DNA of 64,000 nt, from positions 1 to 64,000 of the forward strand of contig AGAU01000132.1 in NCBI GenBank assembly GCA_000224765.2. The letters are read 5' to 3'. Below the pieces are notes generated by a model that made no database searches, was not told the DNA's origin, and saw only the letters and a program-made list of their open reading frames with translations. Each line of letters opens with the position of its first letter. Positions within the stretch are counted from its first letter, which is position 1. The position numbers were made by a program, and so were the translations under genes. Below are positions 53,062 through 62,368 of this stretch, in pieces. Origin of the DNA: SAR324 cluster bacterium JCVI-SC AAA005 (GTDB lineage Bacteria > SAR324 > NAC60-12).

Positions 53062-55185
53062 TTAGTTATTGGTACAGGTTGCAATATCAATTTCTTTTGA
53101 TGGATCCAACACTTTTCCTGTTGCTAAGAAACAGGAAGCTTGTTGTTGCCCTCGCAGAGTAGCTTTAGTTTTCCAATCAAGTAGAAATGTATGTACTGCT
53201 GACTCTGAATTCCCTGTTGTTGGCTTGTAGGTGTTCGGATTGAAAATCCAGCGACTCCGAGTTACATTATCCAAAGCGCCATCACCATCTTTATAGGTGG
53301 TCAGTCCCTTTGCTAAAGAGAGCAGATCTGTATTTGAATTTGGACTAGTTAGGTCTCCTATAATTTGCTGTATTAATAGTGTAGCTGTATTTGATGGAGA
53401 GGCATTTGAAAGAGGATCAATACCACCTTTAAATGTTGCATGAGCAGCAGATAATTCTACGCCCAACATTTGGGTATTCAGCGCTTCTTTTCCCTTTTTG
53501 GTACTTGTATCAAAGCCAGAAGCGGCGGCAACACCTGCACGGATTTGTGGACCGAAACTACCACTGAGAAGAAGATCTACTACGTCCCCACCTGGGTTAT
53601 TTATCACAAAGCGTTCGGCTGGAAAATTACTACCTAACAAGTTGCTCCCAATTACACCTGATCCACTATATCCAAAAAAGTGTATTGGTGTCTCATTTGG
53701 TGTATTGCCAATGGCATTAAGGATTGTTGGGTTAGCTTCAAGCAGTGTCCGTAGACGGAATAAGTCGAACTGTGTCTGGAGGAAATAGCCAACAGTCAGT
53801 GCTGGGTTATCAGGACGCAGAAAAGCTACACCGGAATCATCTGCCAAATTACCATTGCCATTCACATCTTCATAAGTACGATCCCCATGGCCCCAAAAAT
53901 CTATAACGATAGTGGCAAAGTTCTTACTGGCCAGAGTATTCATCACTGTAAACATATCTTCTTTCACGTCTGTAAGTCCGGACATGAAGATAACGACCCC
54001 CTCAACAGTATCTGGCATAGCAAGCCAAAAACTTATCTTGCCATTGAGTGCTGAGTCACTGTTTGGACAATCTGTGCCTGGTTTTACTGCACGATTTAAC
54101 AGATCTAACTCCCATGTATTTATTGTCTTAGCCAAAAAATTCTGACAAGGGAAGTAACCCTTGTAAAGTTTGCTCACATTATCAGTTGGAATATTGGCAA
54201 CAATGACGACATCCTTCACAATATTTGTATCTAGGTTTGCTAGACTCGCTACAACTGCTGATTTTAAATTAACAGGCTGATCTCCCGGTGTGCTTGAATT
54301 ACTTGGGTAGCTTGTTGCCCAACTCACATTGTCTAAGCTTGCTGATGACGTATTCGTAAGATTTGCTTTTACAGCGCCGAGTAAAGATGCTGTTCCCGCA
54401 GCTTCTATTGGATCTTCAGGCTCTGTAGTGAATGTAAATAATTGGGCCAAATCGTTATGTGTTTTGATTTGACCTAATGCCTGAAGTCCCAAAACCAGTG
54501 GAGCGTATTGTGTTCGGAGTCCTTCCAAACTGTTAGCTGCAACTAAATCGGTGAAAAGGGTATTCACAATTTTTCCATTCACCACAATTGGACTTGGGTT
54601 GGTAAGAATGTTTGTCAGAGCATCTGGTGAAATGTTATTACCCTGAGCATCTACCAAACTAGTTTTGACAATTACTGCATACTGAGTATTTGCTTGGAAA
54701 GTGCTATTATCTGGTACAAGTACTAAATCATTATTTGCATCCTGATAGACAACTTTAAATGTTCCTCCACCAATTGTTGGAAGAGGATACACAGGTGCCG
54801 TTGGGTTTGAGGCTGGGAAAATCAATAGGTTCTGGGCCAGATTCGATCCAGCAGCCAAATTCCAACTACCATTATCATGGTAAAGACTCGCTAATGGTGC
54901 GCTGAAAGGAATTCGGATTGGCATCAAGCGACTGATTCCTGGTAACGGGCTCTTTCCTGCAGTAGTTAGTGCAGTATTAACGCTAAGGAGAACTACGTCA
55001 CTGGGTTGAGGAACTAGACCCTCAGCTTGGCTAAACTTAGCGATAGTGTTCGCAGTGTTTTCCTCTCCACTCGTCACTGATGGAGCTGGCTCGTTGCTAG
55101 CAGAATCCAGAATTTGCTCAGCACAGCCGCTGAGAGTAAAGGCAGTGAGCAGCACACCACAGAGGAGACGCAGGCTCATCTTCAT
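53062..55185 (-). CDS. VolA-like outer-membrane lipoprotein lipase/esterase
   Basis: 707 residues from ATG 55185, with GGGAGGA at ideal distance. Lipobox LSGC (residue 18-21) after MKMSLRLLCGVLLTAFT. The N-terminal region (25-200) has Ig/beta-type sequence. The C-terminal half (about 430-600) is an alpha/beta-hydrolase with the nucleophile elbow FFGYSGSGVIGS and VIDFWGHGDRT. This arrangement, lipoprotein hydrolase next to a FadL gene, matches VolA of Vibrio cholerae, a surface lysophospholipase that frees fatty acids for FadL. Function here is inferred from that. Confidence 0.75.
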   Translation of the reverse strand: MKMSLRLLCGVLLTAFTLSGCAEQILDSASNEPAPSVTSGEENTANTIAKFSQAEGLVPQPSDVVLLSVNTALTTAGKSPLPGISRLMPIRIPFSAPLASLYHDNGSWNLAAGSNLAQNLLIFPASNPTAPVYPLPTIGGGTFKVVYQDANNDLVLVPDNSTFQANTQYAVIVKTSLVDAQGNNISPDALTNILTNPSPIVVNGKIVNTLFTDLVAANSLEGLRTQYAPLVLGLQALGQIKTHNDLAQLFTFTTEPEDPIEAAGTASLLGAVKANLTNTSSASLDNVSWATSYPSNSSTPGDQPVNLKSAVVASLANLDTNIVKDVVIVANIPTDNVSKLYKGYFPCQNFLAKTINTWELDLLNRAVKPGTDCPNSDSALNGKISFWLAMPDTVEGVVIFMSGLTDVKEDMFTVMNTLASKNFATIVIDFWGHGDRTYEDVNGNGNLADDSGVAFLRPDNPALTVGYFLQTQFDLFRLRTLLEANPTILNAIGNTPNETPIHFFGYSGSGVIGSNLLGSNFPAERFVINNPGGDVVDLLLSGSFGPQIRAGVAAASGFDTSTKKGKEALNTQMLGVELSAAHATFKGGIDPLSNASPSNTATLLIQQIIGDLTSPNSNTDLLSLAKGLTTYKDGDGALDNVTRSRWIFNPNTYKPTTGNSESAVHTFLLDWKTKATLRGQQQASCFLATGKVLDPSKEIDIATCTNN

Positions 55186-55579
55186 AAGTCCTCCCGAAAA
55201 AGTTGGAAAAATCGTGACCATCTTCGCCAAAAGCAGGCGACAGAAAGTTGTAAAAGGACAGGAGAGTCCGACACAATTCATTATATTGTCAAACCCTAAT
55301 TTTCTTACAGGCTTCAGAAATTGTTAGCATACCAATGGTAGTTCGATTCCTTAGACTTGTTCCGAATACTGGCTCGAAGGTCGCTTTCGTTCGTAGTCAT
55401 TCCTGGTTCAAAGAACTCCTATGCTTCCAATCAATTCAGATGGAATCCCTGGTGTTTTCTGGCATTGACAACGAGTGCCAGCTTAGATAGCTTGCTAGCA
55501 AATATATTTTTATCGCACAAAAGAATTTCCACTTTTGAAGTTGCGATATTTCCTTTAATACATTGGAAACAAAAGCAAG
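55186..55579. other. intergenic region before the FmdB-like gene
   Basis: About 390 bases between divergent genes. No reading frame with convincing coding content was seen. It presumably holds the promoters of the VolA-like gene (left) and the FmdB-like gene (right). Confidence 0.45.
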
Positions 55580-56008
55580 ATGCCAATTTACGAATATGTG
55601 TGTAAGAGTTGCGGGCATGAATTTGAAGAAATGCAACGTTTCAGCGATGCGCCACTGGAACAGTGCCCATCCTGTCAAGAAGAATCGTCTGTGCAGCGCA
55701 AGGTCTCCAAGAGCGCATTTCATTTGAAGGGGGGTGGCTGGTACAAGGATGGTTATGGGAATTCTAAACCAGATAGTTCCGACGAAGGTAACAAAGATTC
55801 CAAGAACAACGAAAGTGGAACTGAATCCAAAAAAAGTGAGAGTGGGGATGAAACGAAAAAGACCGAAAGTGGAACTGAATCCAAAAAAAGTGAGAGCAGC
55901 ACAGAATCAAGCTCAAAAGAGAGCAAACCTGTGGAGTCCAGCAAATCCAGCGACTCCAGTTCTTCTTCCTCTTCTTCCGGATCGGGTAGCAAGGAAAGCG
56001 CTGCCTGA
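55580..56008 (+). CDS. FmdB-family zinc-ribbon protein with Ser/Lys/Glu-rich repeat tail
   Basis: 142 residues. Residues 1-45 are the FmdB/CxxC regulatory ribbon: MPIYEYVCKSCGHEFEEMQRF and LEQCPSCQEESSV, four Cys for one zinc. The tail from about residue 58 is low-complexity (Ser, Lys, Glu, Thr) with two near-identical 18-codon units (starting at 55811 and 55865). FmdB was named for a formamidase regulator; the function of most members is unknown. Confidence 0.88.
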   Translation: MPIYEYVCKSCGHEFEEMQRFSDAPLEQCPSCQEESSVQRKVSKSAFHLKGGGWYKDGYGNSKPDSSDEGNKDSKNNESGTESKKSESGDETKKTESGTESKKSESSTESSSKESKPVESSKSSDSSSSSSSSGSGSKESAA

Positions 56009-56079
56009 GCCAACTTGATTCTTCCAGTCCCTCCACTCATGTTGGGACTCATGTCTCAACTTGAGTGGACCCCTCTTTG

Positions 56080-56757
56080 ATGCCCAGTTTCCTTCGCCAG
56101 ATCCTGATCCTGCTCTGGAAAGACCTGCTGATTGATTTGCGCCGTAAGGAGAACTTTCTCTCCATGCTGCTCTTCTCAACCCTGACGCTGCTAATCTTCC
56201 AATTTGCGATGGGAGATGATCAACGAACCTTTCGCTTGGCTCTGCCTGGGATCATCTGGGTGGTCTTCATGCTGACGGGCGTCCTCAGCCTGAACAAATC
56301 CTACCAGCAGGATTCTGAGCATGGTTGCATTAGTGGATTGTTGTTGGCGCCACTGGACCGTACCGTCCTCTTCTTTGGTAAGTTTCTCGCCAATGTCTGC
56401 TTTCTGCTGGTTGCCCAGTTACTCTTTCTGGCGCTATGCTTTCTTTTCTTCCCCCTGAGGGTTCAACATTGGCCTAGTATGCCTGGAATTCTGTTGGCTG
56501 GCACAGTTGGCTTCAGTGCACTTGGAACCCTACTGACAGCCATGACAGCATCACTCAAAGGACGTGAGGTGCTGCTGCCAATTCTGCTGTTCCCATTGAT
56601 GGTGCCCGGACTGCTTAGTCTAGTGAATCTGACGGCCTACCTGTTATTCGATACACGCCCTGAACAAGTCAATGCCTGGTGGAATCTACTGCTGGGTTTC
56701 GATGTCTTGCTGTTGGTAGTCTCAGTACTCGGATTCGAGTTCGTGATGGAGGAATGA
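56080..56757 (+). CDS. ccmB: heme exporter permease CcmB
   Basis: 225 residues from ATG 56080. Six membrane helices; MPSFLRQILILLWKDLLIDL, RRKENFLSMLLFSTLTLLIF, LPGIIWVVFMLTGVLSLNKS, YQQDSEHGCISGLLLAPLDR and LLPILLFPLMVPGLL are typical of CcmB. With CcmA, CcmC and CcmD it helps load heme on CcmE for cytochrome c maturation. No ccmA or ccmC flanks it here. Confidence 0.92.
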   Translation: MPSFLRQILILLWKDLLIDLRRKENFLSMLLFSTLTLLIFQFAMGDDQRTFRLALPGIIWVVFMLTGVLSLNKSYQQDSEHGCISGLLLAPLDRTVLFFGKFLANVCFLLVAQLLFLALCFLFFPLRVQHWPSMPGILLAGTVGFSALGTLLTAMTASLKGREVLLPILLFPLMVPGLLSLVNLTAYLLFDTRPEQVNAWWNLLLGFDVLLLVVSVLGFEFVMEE

Positions 56758-56769
56758 GGGGAAGGTAAG

Positions 56770-56804
56770 GCCTGAGCGATTCATACGAAGGCCCAGGCTT
56801 TTTT
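56770..56804 (+). terminator. possible terminator downstream of ccmB
   Basis: GCCTG at 56770-56774 and CAGGC at 56794-56798 form a short 5-bp stem with a 19-base loop, followed by TTTTTT. The stem is weak and the loop large, so it is a candidate only. Confidence 0.35.
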
Positions 56805-56816
56805 GAAAAGTTTGGC

Positions 56817-57557
56817 TTAGTCGCCGAGATCGCTCAAACGACCTGCTAGTCCAGCAGCATCGTTTCCAATCAACGGCGCCAATTGCTCCAGTCTCTCGCG
56901 GACCAGACCACTGGATTGCTGTCTTCTAACTTTGATTTCAGGATTTACTAGTTTTGTCGCTGAAACAAGGTTTTCTCCGCTCACATCTGCGGGACGTAGC
57001 ACTCCCTGCAAAGTGGTCACATAGCGCACCTGATTTCGCTGTCGGTAGTCTACTTTCTGTCCAGAGATGAGCATGTTTCCATCCGGATAAACGCGAACGA
57101 CTCGAGCACTGATCGTGTTCAATCCCCGTAGAATCTCATTCTGCTCTTCTTCAATCGCATTCCGCAGAGTCAGCGCTTCCAGAGCCAGACTCGCTGCTTG
57201 AACCTCATTCTGTGGCGCAGCTGCTGCCTGCTCACCATCTCCTCCTCCCTCTTTGGGTGGAGGAACGTTGCTGATCAAGTCTACTTCCTGGATGGTGAGT
57301 AGATCACCCCGATAGCGAGCGCGGTGATCACGGAAGAGATTACCGAAGGAAGCCTCACTGCGCCAAAGGGATCCTTCAAGGGCGTTGCGGCTCGTATTGA
57401 GCGCAGGCTGGCGCTGGCGACGTGCCGGATTATCTACCAGCTGTTTTCTGATCGGTTGTGGCGGCGGCGGCGGCGCCAAAGCTGAACAGCCAGCAATGAC
57501 TATCAACAGTCCCCACAAAATCAGATTCCTAACCACTTTGTTCTTGTTTATCATCAT
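56817..57557 (-). CDS. flgH: flagellar L-ring protein FlgH
   Basis: 246 residues. Lipobox AGC after LLIVIAGC, then a Pro-rich linker. FlgH core features are SLWRSEASFGNLFRDHRARYRGDLLTI, RVVRVYPDGNMLISGQKVD and VTTLQGVLRPADVSGEN. It forms the L-ring in the outer membrane. The start codon overlaps the flgA stop (ATGA). It is the last gene of flgF-flgG-flgA-flgH; flgI does not follow. Confidence 0.95.
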   Translation of the reverse strand: MMINKNKVVRNLILWGLLIVIAGCSALAPPPPPQPIRKQLVDNPARRQRQPALNTSRNALEGSLWRSEASFGNLFRDHRARYRGDLLTIQEVDLISNVPPPKEGGGDGEQAAAAPQNEVQAASLALEALTLRNAIEEEQNEILRGLNTISARVVRVYPDGNMLISGQKVDYRQRNQVRYVTTLQGVLRPADVSGENLVSATKLVNPEIKVRRQQSSGLVRERLEQLAPLIGNDAAGLAGRLSDLGD

Positions 57558-58534
57558 TGCACCTGAACCGTGTTCTCGTCCTGCACAGTTGCATAAACTA
57601 CCAATTTGCTATCTGCGTTACGAACCGGAATTTTTTCACCCATACGCCCCTTGGACATTGAGATGCCAGGAGCGGTCAGGCGGAGTAGAGGAGTTTCATA
57701 AAGGATAGTCAGGCGATCTCCATTGTTGACCAGTGGTGGAGTGGTAACAGTCCTCTCCTGGATCACTTCCTTCGGATTGATTGTGCGGGTTGCAATTTTA
57801 CCTACCAGATCCTGGGGTTTGGTGACGTAATCAGCTGTTGTCCGATCAACGTTACGGCGCACTCGCACCAGATCCGCCTCTTCAATGATTTTGTCCCGCT
57901 GGATGGTATCCTTGGCAACAAAAATCTCCTTGTAGACCTTCAGGTACGCCCGAACGGTTACCTTGCGAGCTGGCTCTCCATCAATTCGAAAGTTGACCTG
58001 GTAATTCCGATAACCCCCTTCCTTCTTATAAATTCCGATTTCACTGATGTCGTAGCTCAGTTCTCCACGGGGCAGGAACACATCACTGACCTGGGCCAAC
58101 AGTTTTGGCTGAACGTCCTCATCTAGATGGTTTTTGCTGATGAAGGCCAGTACTGCTTCTTCAATATCTTTTCCAGGCACCTTGAGCGCAGCTCGGTAGA
58201 CTCTGACCGTCTCATTGTTAGGGAAAACCAACTTGTTTGTGTCTACCTTGTGGAAGCGTAGGCGGGAGAGCAGTAGAGAGCGAGTGATTGTCAGATTTCT
58301 GCCAGGCAGTGGAGATCGGCCCACCTTTAGGCCAGCAATGCGATCAACAAAGCTTGGGTCATTGCCTTGTAGCTTCGCAATTTCACCAAGAGTATATTCT
58401 ACATCAGACACTGCGGCTGTCTCTGCAAGGAAGACCTGAATCTTGTCAAAGTCTTCTTCACTCAGTGCCTCAACGGCGCTGAGTGGCAGCACAGATCCGA
58501 TTAGCAGACAAACCAGCAGCCACAGGTATTTCAT
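57554..58534 (-). CDS. flgA: flagellar P-ring assembly chaperone FlgA
   Basis: 326 residues. Signal peptide MKYLWLLVCLLIGSVLPLSA. The C-terminal SAF-type half contains VFVAKDTIQRDKIIEEADLVRVRRNVD, KPQDLVGKIATRTINPKEVI and GDRLTILYETPLLRLTAPG. FlgA is a periplasmic chaperone for FlgI. It is located between flgG and flgH, as in many genomes. Confidence 0.93.
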   Translation of the reverse strand: MKYLWLLVCLLIGSVLPLSAVEALSEEDFDKIQVFLAETAAVSDVEYTLGEIAKLQGNDPSFVDRIAGLKVGRSPLPGRNLTITRSLLLSRLRFHKVDTNKLVFPNNETVRVYRAALKVPGKDIEEAVLAFISKNHLDEDVQPKLLAQVSDVFLPRGELSYDISEIGIYKKEGGYRNYQVNFRIDGEPARKVTVRAYLKVYKEIFVAKDTIQRDKIIEEADLVRVRRNVDRTTADYVTKPQDLVGKIATRTINPKEVIQERTVTTPPLVNNGDRLTILYETPLLRLTAPGISMSKGRMGEKIPVRNADSKLVVYATVQDENTVQVQ

Positions 58535-58549
58535 TAGGTTACCGAATGC

Positions 58550-59338
58550 TCAACGAATCAGGCCATTCGCTGTCTTCAGCATCTCATCGGAAGACTGGAT
58601 TGCCTTGGAATTGACTTCATAGGCTCGCTGGGCAGTGATCATATTGACCATCTCTTCCACCAACGATACGTTGGAGCCTTCCAGAAAACCCTGGTTGAGG
58701 CCGCCCATGCCGTTTGCGGCTGGGCTGTCCAAAACAGCGTTACCAGAGGCTGGTGTGGAAACATACAGGTTCTTGCCAATCGGTGTCAAACCAGCTGGAT
58801 TCTGGAAACGAGCAAGTTGGAGACTACCGATGGCTTCTGGTTGAGTTTCGTCACGGAGGAACACAGAAACTGTACCATCGTTGCTAATTTCAACTTTCCG
58901 AGTGTCAATTGGAATGTTGATCTCTGGATCAACAGGCATCCCATCATTAGTCACTAGACGCCCCTGCCCATCAATATTGAAGTGTCCGTCACGGGAGTAA
59001 GCAATGATTCCATTGGGCTGCAGAATCTGGAAAAAACCCGCACCATCAATGCTGATGTCTAGATCGTTACCCGTGTTCTGCAGATTTCCGGTCACATGAA
59101 CTTTTTCCGTGGAGACCTGTTTCACACCGTGTCCAACATGGAGACCCACTGGAACCTGGGTGGACAAGGAAGCTGGCACACCTGCGTTACGTTCGTTGTG
59201 ATAGAGCAAGTCCTGGAAGTGTACCCGGCTCTTTTTAAAGCCTGTGGTGTTGACGTTGGCCAGGTTGTTGGCAGTGACATCAATATTGCGCTGCTGGGCT
59301 CCCATACCGGTAGCTGCAGTGTAAAGAGATCGCATCAT
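58550..59338 (-). CDS. flgG: flagellar distal rod protein FlgG
   Basis: 262 residues. The rod protein N-terminus (MMRSLYTAATGMGAQQRNID, then VTANNLANVNTTGFKKSR) and C-terminus (LEGSNVSLVEEMVNMITAQRAYEVNSKAIQSSDEML) are complete. FlgG forms the distal rod of the flagellar basal body. It is 15 bases upstream of flgA and 25 bases downstream of flgF. Confidence 0.97.
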   Translation of the reverse strand: MMRSLYTAATGMGAQQRNIDVTANNLANVNTTGFKKSRVHFQDLLYHNERNAGVPASLSTQVPVGLHVGHGVKQVSTEKVHVTGNLQNTGNDLDISIDGAGFFQILQPNGIIAYSRDGHFNIDGQGRLVTNDGMPVDPEINIPIDTRKVEISNDGTVSVFLRDETQPEAIGSLQLARFQNPAGLTPIGKNLYVSTPASGNAVLDSPAANGMGGLNQGFLEGSNVSLVEEMVNMITAQRAYEVNSKAIQSSDEMLKTANGLIR

Positions 59339-59363
59339 AAGGCTTCAACTCGCTATAAAAAGG

Positions 59364-60140
59364 TTATCCCCGGAGCCGAGAAATACTAATTGCTCGCTCG
59401 TTCATCCGGTCAACGCTACTCAAAGATTTCTGAATCGATTCGTACGTGCGGTTTGCGCTGATCATGCGGGTCATCTCCATGACGGTGTTGACGTTGGAGC
59501 CTTCCAACATTCCCTGCTGGACTCGAACTTCCTCGGAAGGAATCGGCACATCGTCACTGCTGATCGGTGCAAAGAAAGAGTTGCCCAGCTTCTGCAGGTT
59601 GTCCTGATTACGGAAGCGGACGGTCAGTAGACGGTCGGCAAGCTGCCCATCCACCTGTACTCGACCTTGATAATCTACAAAAATTTCTTGACCCTTCACC
59701 TGAATAGGACCGTTCTCACCTAGCACAGGGTAGTTGTCTGAGGTAACGATCGTGCCCTCACTGTTCAACTGGAAGTTTCCATTACGGGTAAAGCGTTGTC
59801 CAAAAGGCGTGTCGATTGTGAAAAAACCTTCATTGTTGATGGCCAGGTCCAAGGCATTGTCTGTTTGCTGCATGGGTCCAGGCGAGAAATTTTTTCCAAT
59901 TTCATCTACGGTCACGGCAGATTTCTCCATGCCCACATACTGATCTAAGTATTCATGGGACAGGAATCGCTCTTCTTCAGATTCCGGCAGCACCTGCTGC
60001 GCTTTGGAAAGCACCTCACGGAAACTCGGTTGGTCTTCTTTAAAACCGGTAGTATTGACGTTGGCCAAGTTGTTGGACACCGTATCCATCTTGCGCTCCA
60101 CAGCGCCGGCGGCCTTGACCAGACTATAGATTCCACTCAT
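59364..60140 (-). CDS. flgF: flagellar proximal rod protein FlgF
   Basis: 258 residues from ATG 60140 (MSGIYSLVKAAGAVERKMD). Same rod-family N- and C-terminal helices as FlgG (TVSNNLANVNTTGFKEDQ; LEGSNVNTVMEMTRMISANRTYESIQKSL). The middle is divergent and carries a segment YLDQYVGMEKSAVTVDEIGK seen in FlgF-type proteins of deltaproteobacteria. First gene of flgF-flgG-flgA-flgH; divergent from a sensor kinase. Confidence 0.92.
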   Translation of the reverse strand: MSGIYSLVKAAGAVERKMDTVSNNLANVNTTGFKEDQPSFREVLSKAQQVLPESEEERFLSHEYLDQYVGMEKSAVTVDEIGKNFSPGPMQQTDNALDLAINNEGFFTIDTPFGQRFTRNGNFQLNSEGTIVTSDNYPVLGENGPIQVKGQEIFVDYQGRVQVDGQLADRLLTVRFRNQDNLQKLGNSFFAPISSDDVPIPSEEVRVQQGMLEGSNVNTVMEMTRMISANRTYESIQKSLSSVDRMNERAISISRLRG

Positions 60141-60259
60141 GAAAATGCTCCGAATCAGACGATTGCAGTGAGATAGGCAGGATTCCGCATTCAAGGCGTA
60201 TACCAGCAAGGGACGGGCCTTCAGGTCCTTTTTTCCCAATCTCCATTCCCCAGGGAGGC

Positions 60260-61855
60260 ATGACCGGCAGCATCCGCAATAAAATTCTGGTCGTCTTTTA
60301 TCTCAGTTCCGTTCTTTCTCTGCTCGGCTACATCCTGATCTATCTGCTTTCGCAGCAACAGGGCGAGTTGGTAGAAGAGAGTTCACAGATTCCACCTGTG
60401 ACTGAAGCCTGGTTTCGGCTCAACAACGGAATGCACCATGCCGTTTCCTCGCAAAGGGAGTGGCTGCTCTCAGGCAATAGTATCTTTCGTGAAGGACGAA
60501 TGAATGCCTGGGATAAGGAAATTGAGCCTGCCCTGCTGGAGCTTGACCGCCTCTACAAAACATCACGCCTCTGGCAAGACGAACGGCAAGTTGAAGCCCG
60601 AACCTTCTACGATATTCGCCTACTGATTCGCAACCTGAATGAGCTACAACAACAGGTTGAGGCCCTGACCTTCCGCTCCCTTGCCAACACCAAAAACCTG
60701 ACGGATCGGCGGGATAGTGATTGGCTTCTGGCCAACGACATGATGGTCAATCAAATCCTGCCGCTACAGTTGAACATTGAAGACGCTATCGCCACCATTG
60801 TTCGCTGGCAGTCGAATTTCTCACGGCAGAACACCCTGCAGATTCGCAATGAGGTAATTGATCTCAACATTCGCATCCTCTTCATTGCGCTGGCCGTTTT
60901 CCTGATTGGCTGGATTCTCTCCCGGTTGCTCGGAGAACAGATTGCTCGCTCACTGCAGGAATTGCGTGACGCTGTCCGGCGGGTCAAAGATGAGAATTTT
61001 GATGGACAGATCGAGATTTCGACACAAGACGAGATTGGGGAATTGGCCGAGGAATTTCGAGAGATGCTAATTGCCATTCAGCAACGGACTCAACAGTTGC
61101 GTAATTCCTTCGCTGAGTTAGAGAGAGCTTCCCAGACCAAGAGTGAATTCTTGACGAACATGTCTCATGAGTTGCGCACGCCACTCAACGCCATCATTGG
61201 CTTTGCCGATGCCCTGCTGGATGATGACGAGGCCGCTCTCTCCAACTATCAGCAAGATCGACTAGGTCGTATTCGAGACAGCGGCCAACAGTTGCTGGAC
61301 ATGATCAACTCTTTGCTCGATTTATCACGTATGGAAGCGGGGAAGATGCAAATGCACTTCACCGAGTTTGCTCCGAGAGAGGTCGCTGAAGAAGTACTCA
61401 ACCTGCTAGAACCACTAATGCACCGTAAGCACCTGAAGAGTCGACTAGTTGCTCAGGGTCATGTATTCACCTGTCGCCTGGATCGGGACAAGTTAAGGCA
61501 GATGCTGATCAACCTGTTGGGCAACGCCATCAAGTTTACGCCTGAAGGTGGTGTAATCAGTGTTACACTCGGCCGTCACGGGGACTGGTTCCAACTTGCT
61601 GTGCACGATACTGGAGTTGGCATTGCTACTGATCACTTGGAAAAGATTTTCAAGGCTTTCCAGCAGGTTGACAGTTCTGTAACTCGCAGTTATGCCGGCA
61701 CAGGATTGGGGCTAGCGCTGGTACGATTAACTACCCACCTGCTCAAGGGACGTGTTGAGGTTCGCAGCCAAACTGAAAAAGGCTCAACCTTCACACTGTT
61801 TCTGCCACTGAATCCAGAGAGCATTGAAGACGGCGAGAAAGAAGTGCTTGGTTAA
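60260..61855 (+). CDS. membrane sensor histidine kinase
   Basis: 531 residues. Two membrane helices (about 9-31 and 203-223) bracket a roughly 170-residue periplasmic helical sensor. A HAMP domain follows (about 225-275), then HisKA with the phospho-acceptor SHELRTPLNAIIGFAD, and the HATPase core: NLLGNAIKFTPEGG (N box), DTGVGIATDHLEKIF (G1), GTGLGLALVR (G2). No response regulator gene is adjacent. The start is ATG 60260, and the gene is divergent from flgF; a role in flagellar control is possible but not shown. Confidence 0.93.
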   Translation: MTGSIRNKILVVFYLSSVLSLLGYILIYLLSQQQGELVEESSQIPPVTEAWFRLNNGMHHAVSSQREWLLSGNSIFREGRMNAWDKEIEPALLELDRLYKTSRLWQDERQVEARTFYDIRLLIRNLNELQQQVEALTFRSLANTKNLTDRRDSDWLLANDMMVNQILPLQLNIEDAIATIVRWQSNFSRQNTLQIRNEVIDLNIRILFIALAVFLIGWILSRLLGEQIARSLQELRDAVRRVKDENFDGQIEISTQDEIGELAEEFREMLIAIQQRTQQLRNSFAELERASQTKSEFLTNMSHELRTPLNAIIGFADALLDDDEAALSNYQQDRLGRIRDSGQQLLDMINSLLDLSRMEAGKMQMHFTEFAPREVAEEVLNLLEPLMHRKHLKSRLVAQGHVFTCRLDRDKLRQMLINLLGNAIKFTPEGGVISVTLGRHGDWFQLAVHDTGVGIATDHLEKIFKAFQQVDSSVTRSYAGTGLGLALVRLTTHLLKGRVEVRSQTEKGSTFTLFLPLNPESIEDGEKEVLG

Positions 61856-61873
61856 GCCCAAGATAGTAGTAAC

Positions 61874-62230
61874 TCAGTTGGTAAAGTTGTAGCCCCGCTC
61901 TTCATGAGAACTGATATCCAGACCATCTACCTCTGAATTTTCATCGTTAACCCCAGCCTTTTCAAGGTCAATCTCAGCAGCATTACGCATCGCAGTGGGT
62001 AAAAAGTTAGCGCCGACAAAGCCAAAAAAGAGAACAACCACTGAGATCAGCGTAAGATTTTGAGAAAGCACAACTGGAAGTAGAACCACTCCTCCCAAAA
62101 TTATCACACTACTTCCAATACACATTTCTCCAAAACGCCGAATCAGTGATTCTCCATGTAATCGTGCTGCAATCTCACACAGGCTGAATGCAAAAACAAT
62201 CACCCCTCCGTAAGCCATGGATACGAACAT
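61874..62230 (-). pseudogene. transporter relic ending in an ammonium-transporter-like tail
   Basis: 118 residues of open frame. The hydrophobic part (IRRFGEMCIGSSVIILGGVV, VVLFFGFVGANFLPTAM) resembles one or two MFS helices, while the end (EVDGLDISSHEERGYNF) matches the cytoplasmic C-terminus of Amt/MEP ammonium transporters. Upstream the frame breaks. It is therefore a relic or a mosaic of two transporter genes rather than a working protein. Confidence 0.4.
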
Positions 62231-62368
62231 GTCCCGTGTTAACTAAAGCGCAGACCAATCTAGGACAATGCCAATCTTGCTCAGACTGAGAGTACCAAGA
62301 ACGCCGAGTCCCGGGACCAGCCGATCTGGCAGTCGCAATAGAGGCGCCTGTGTACGAGTTGGACGCTC

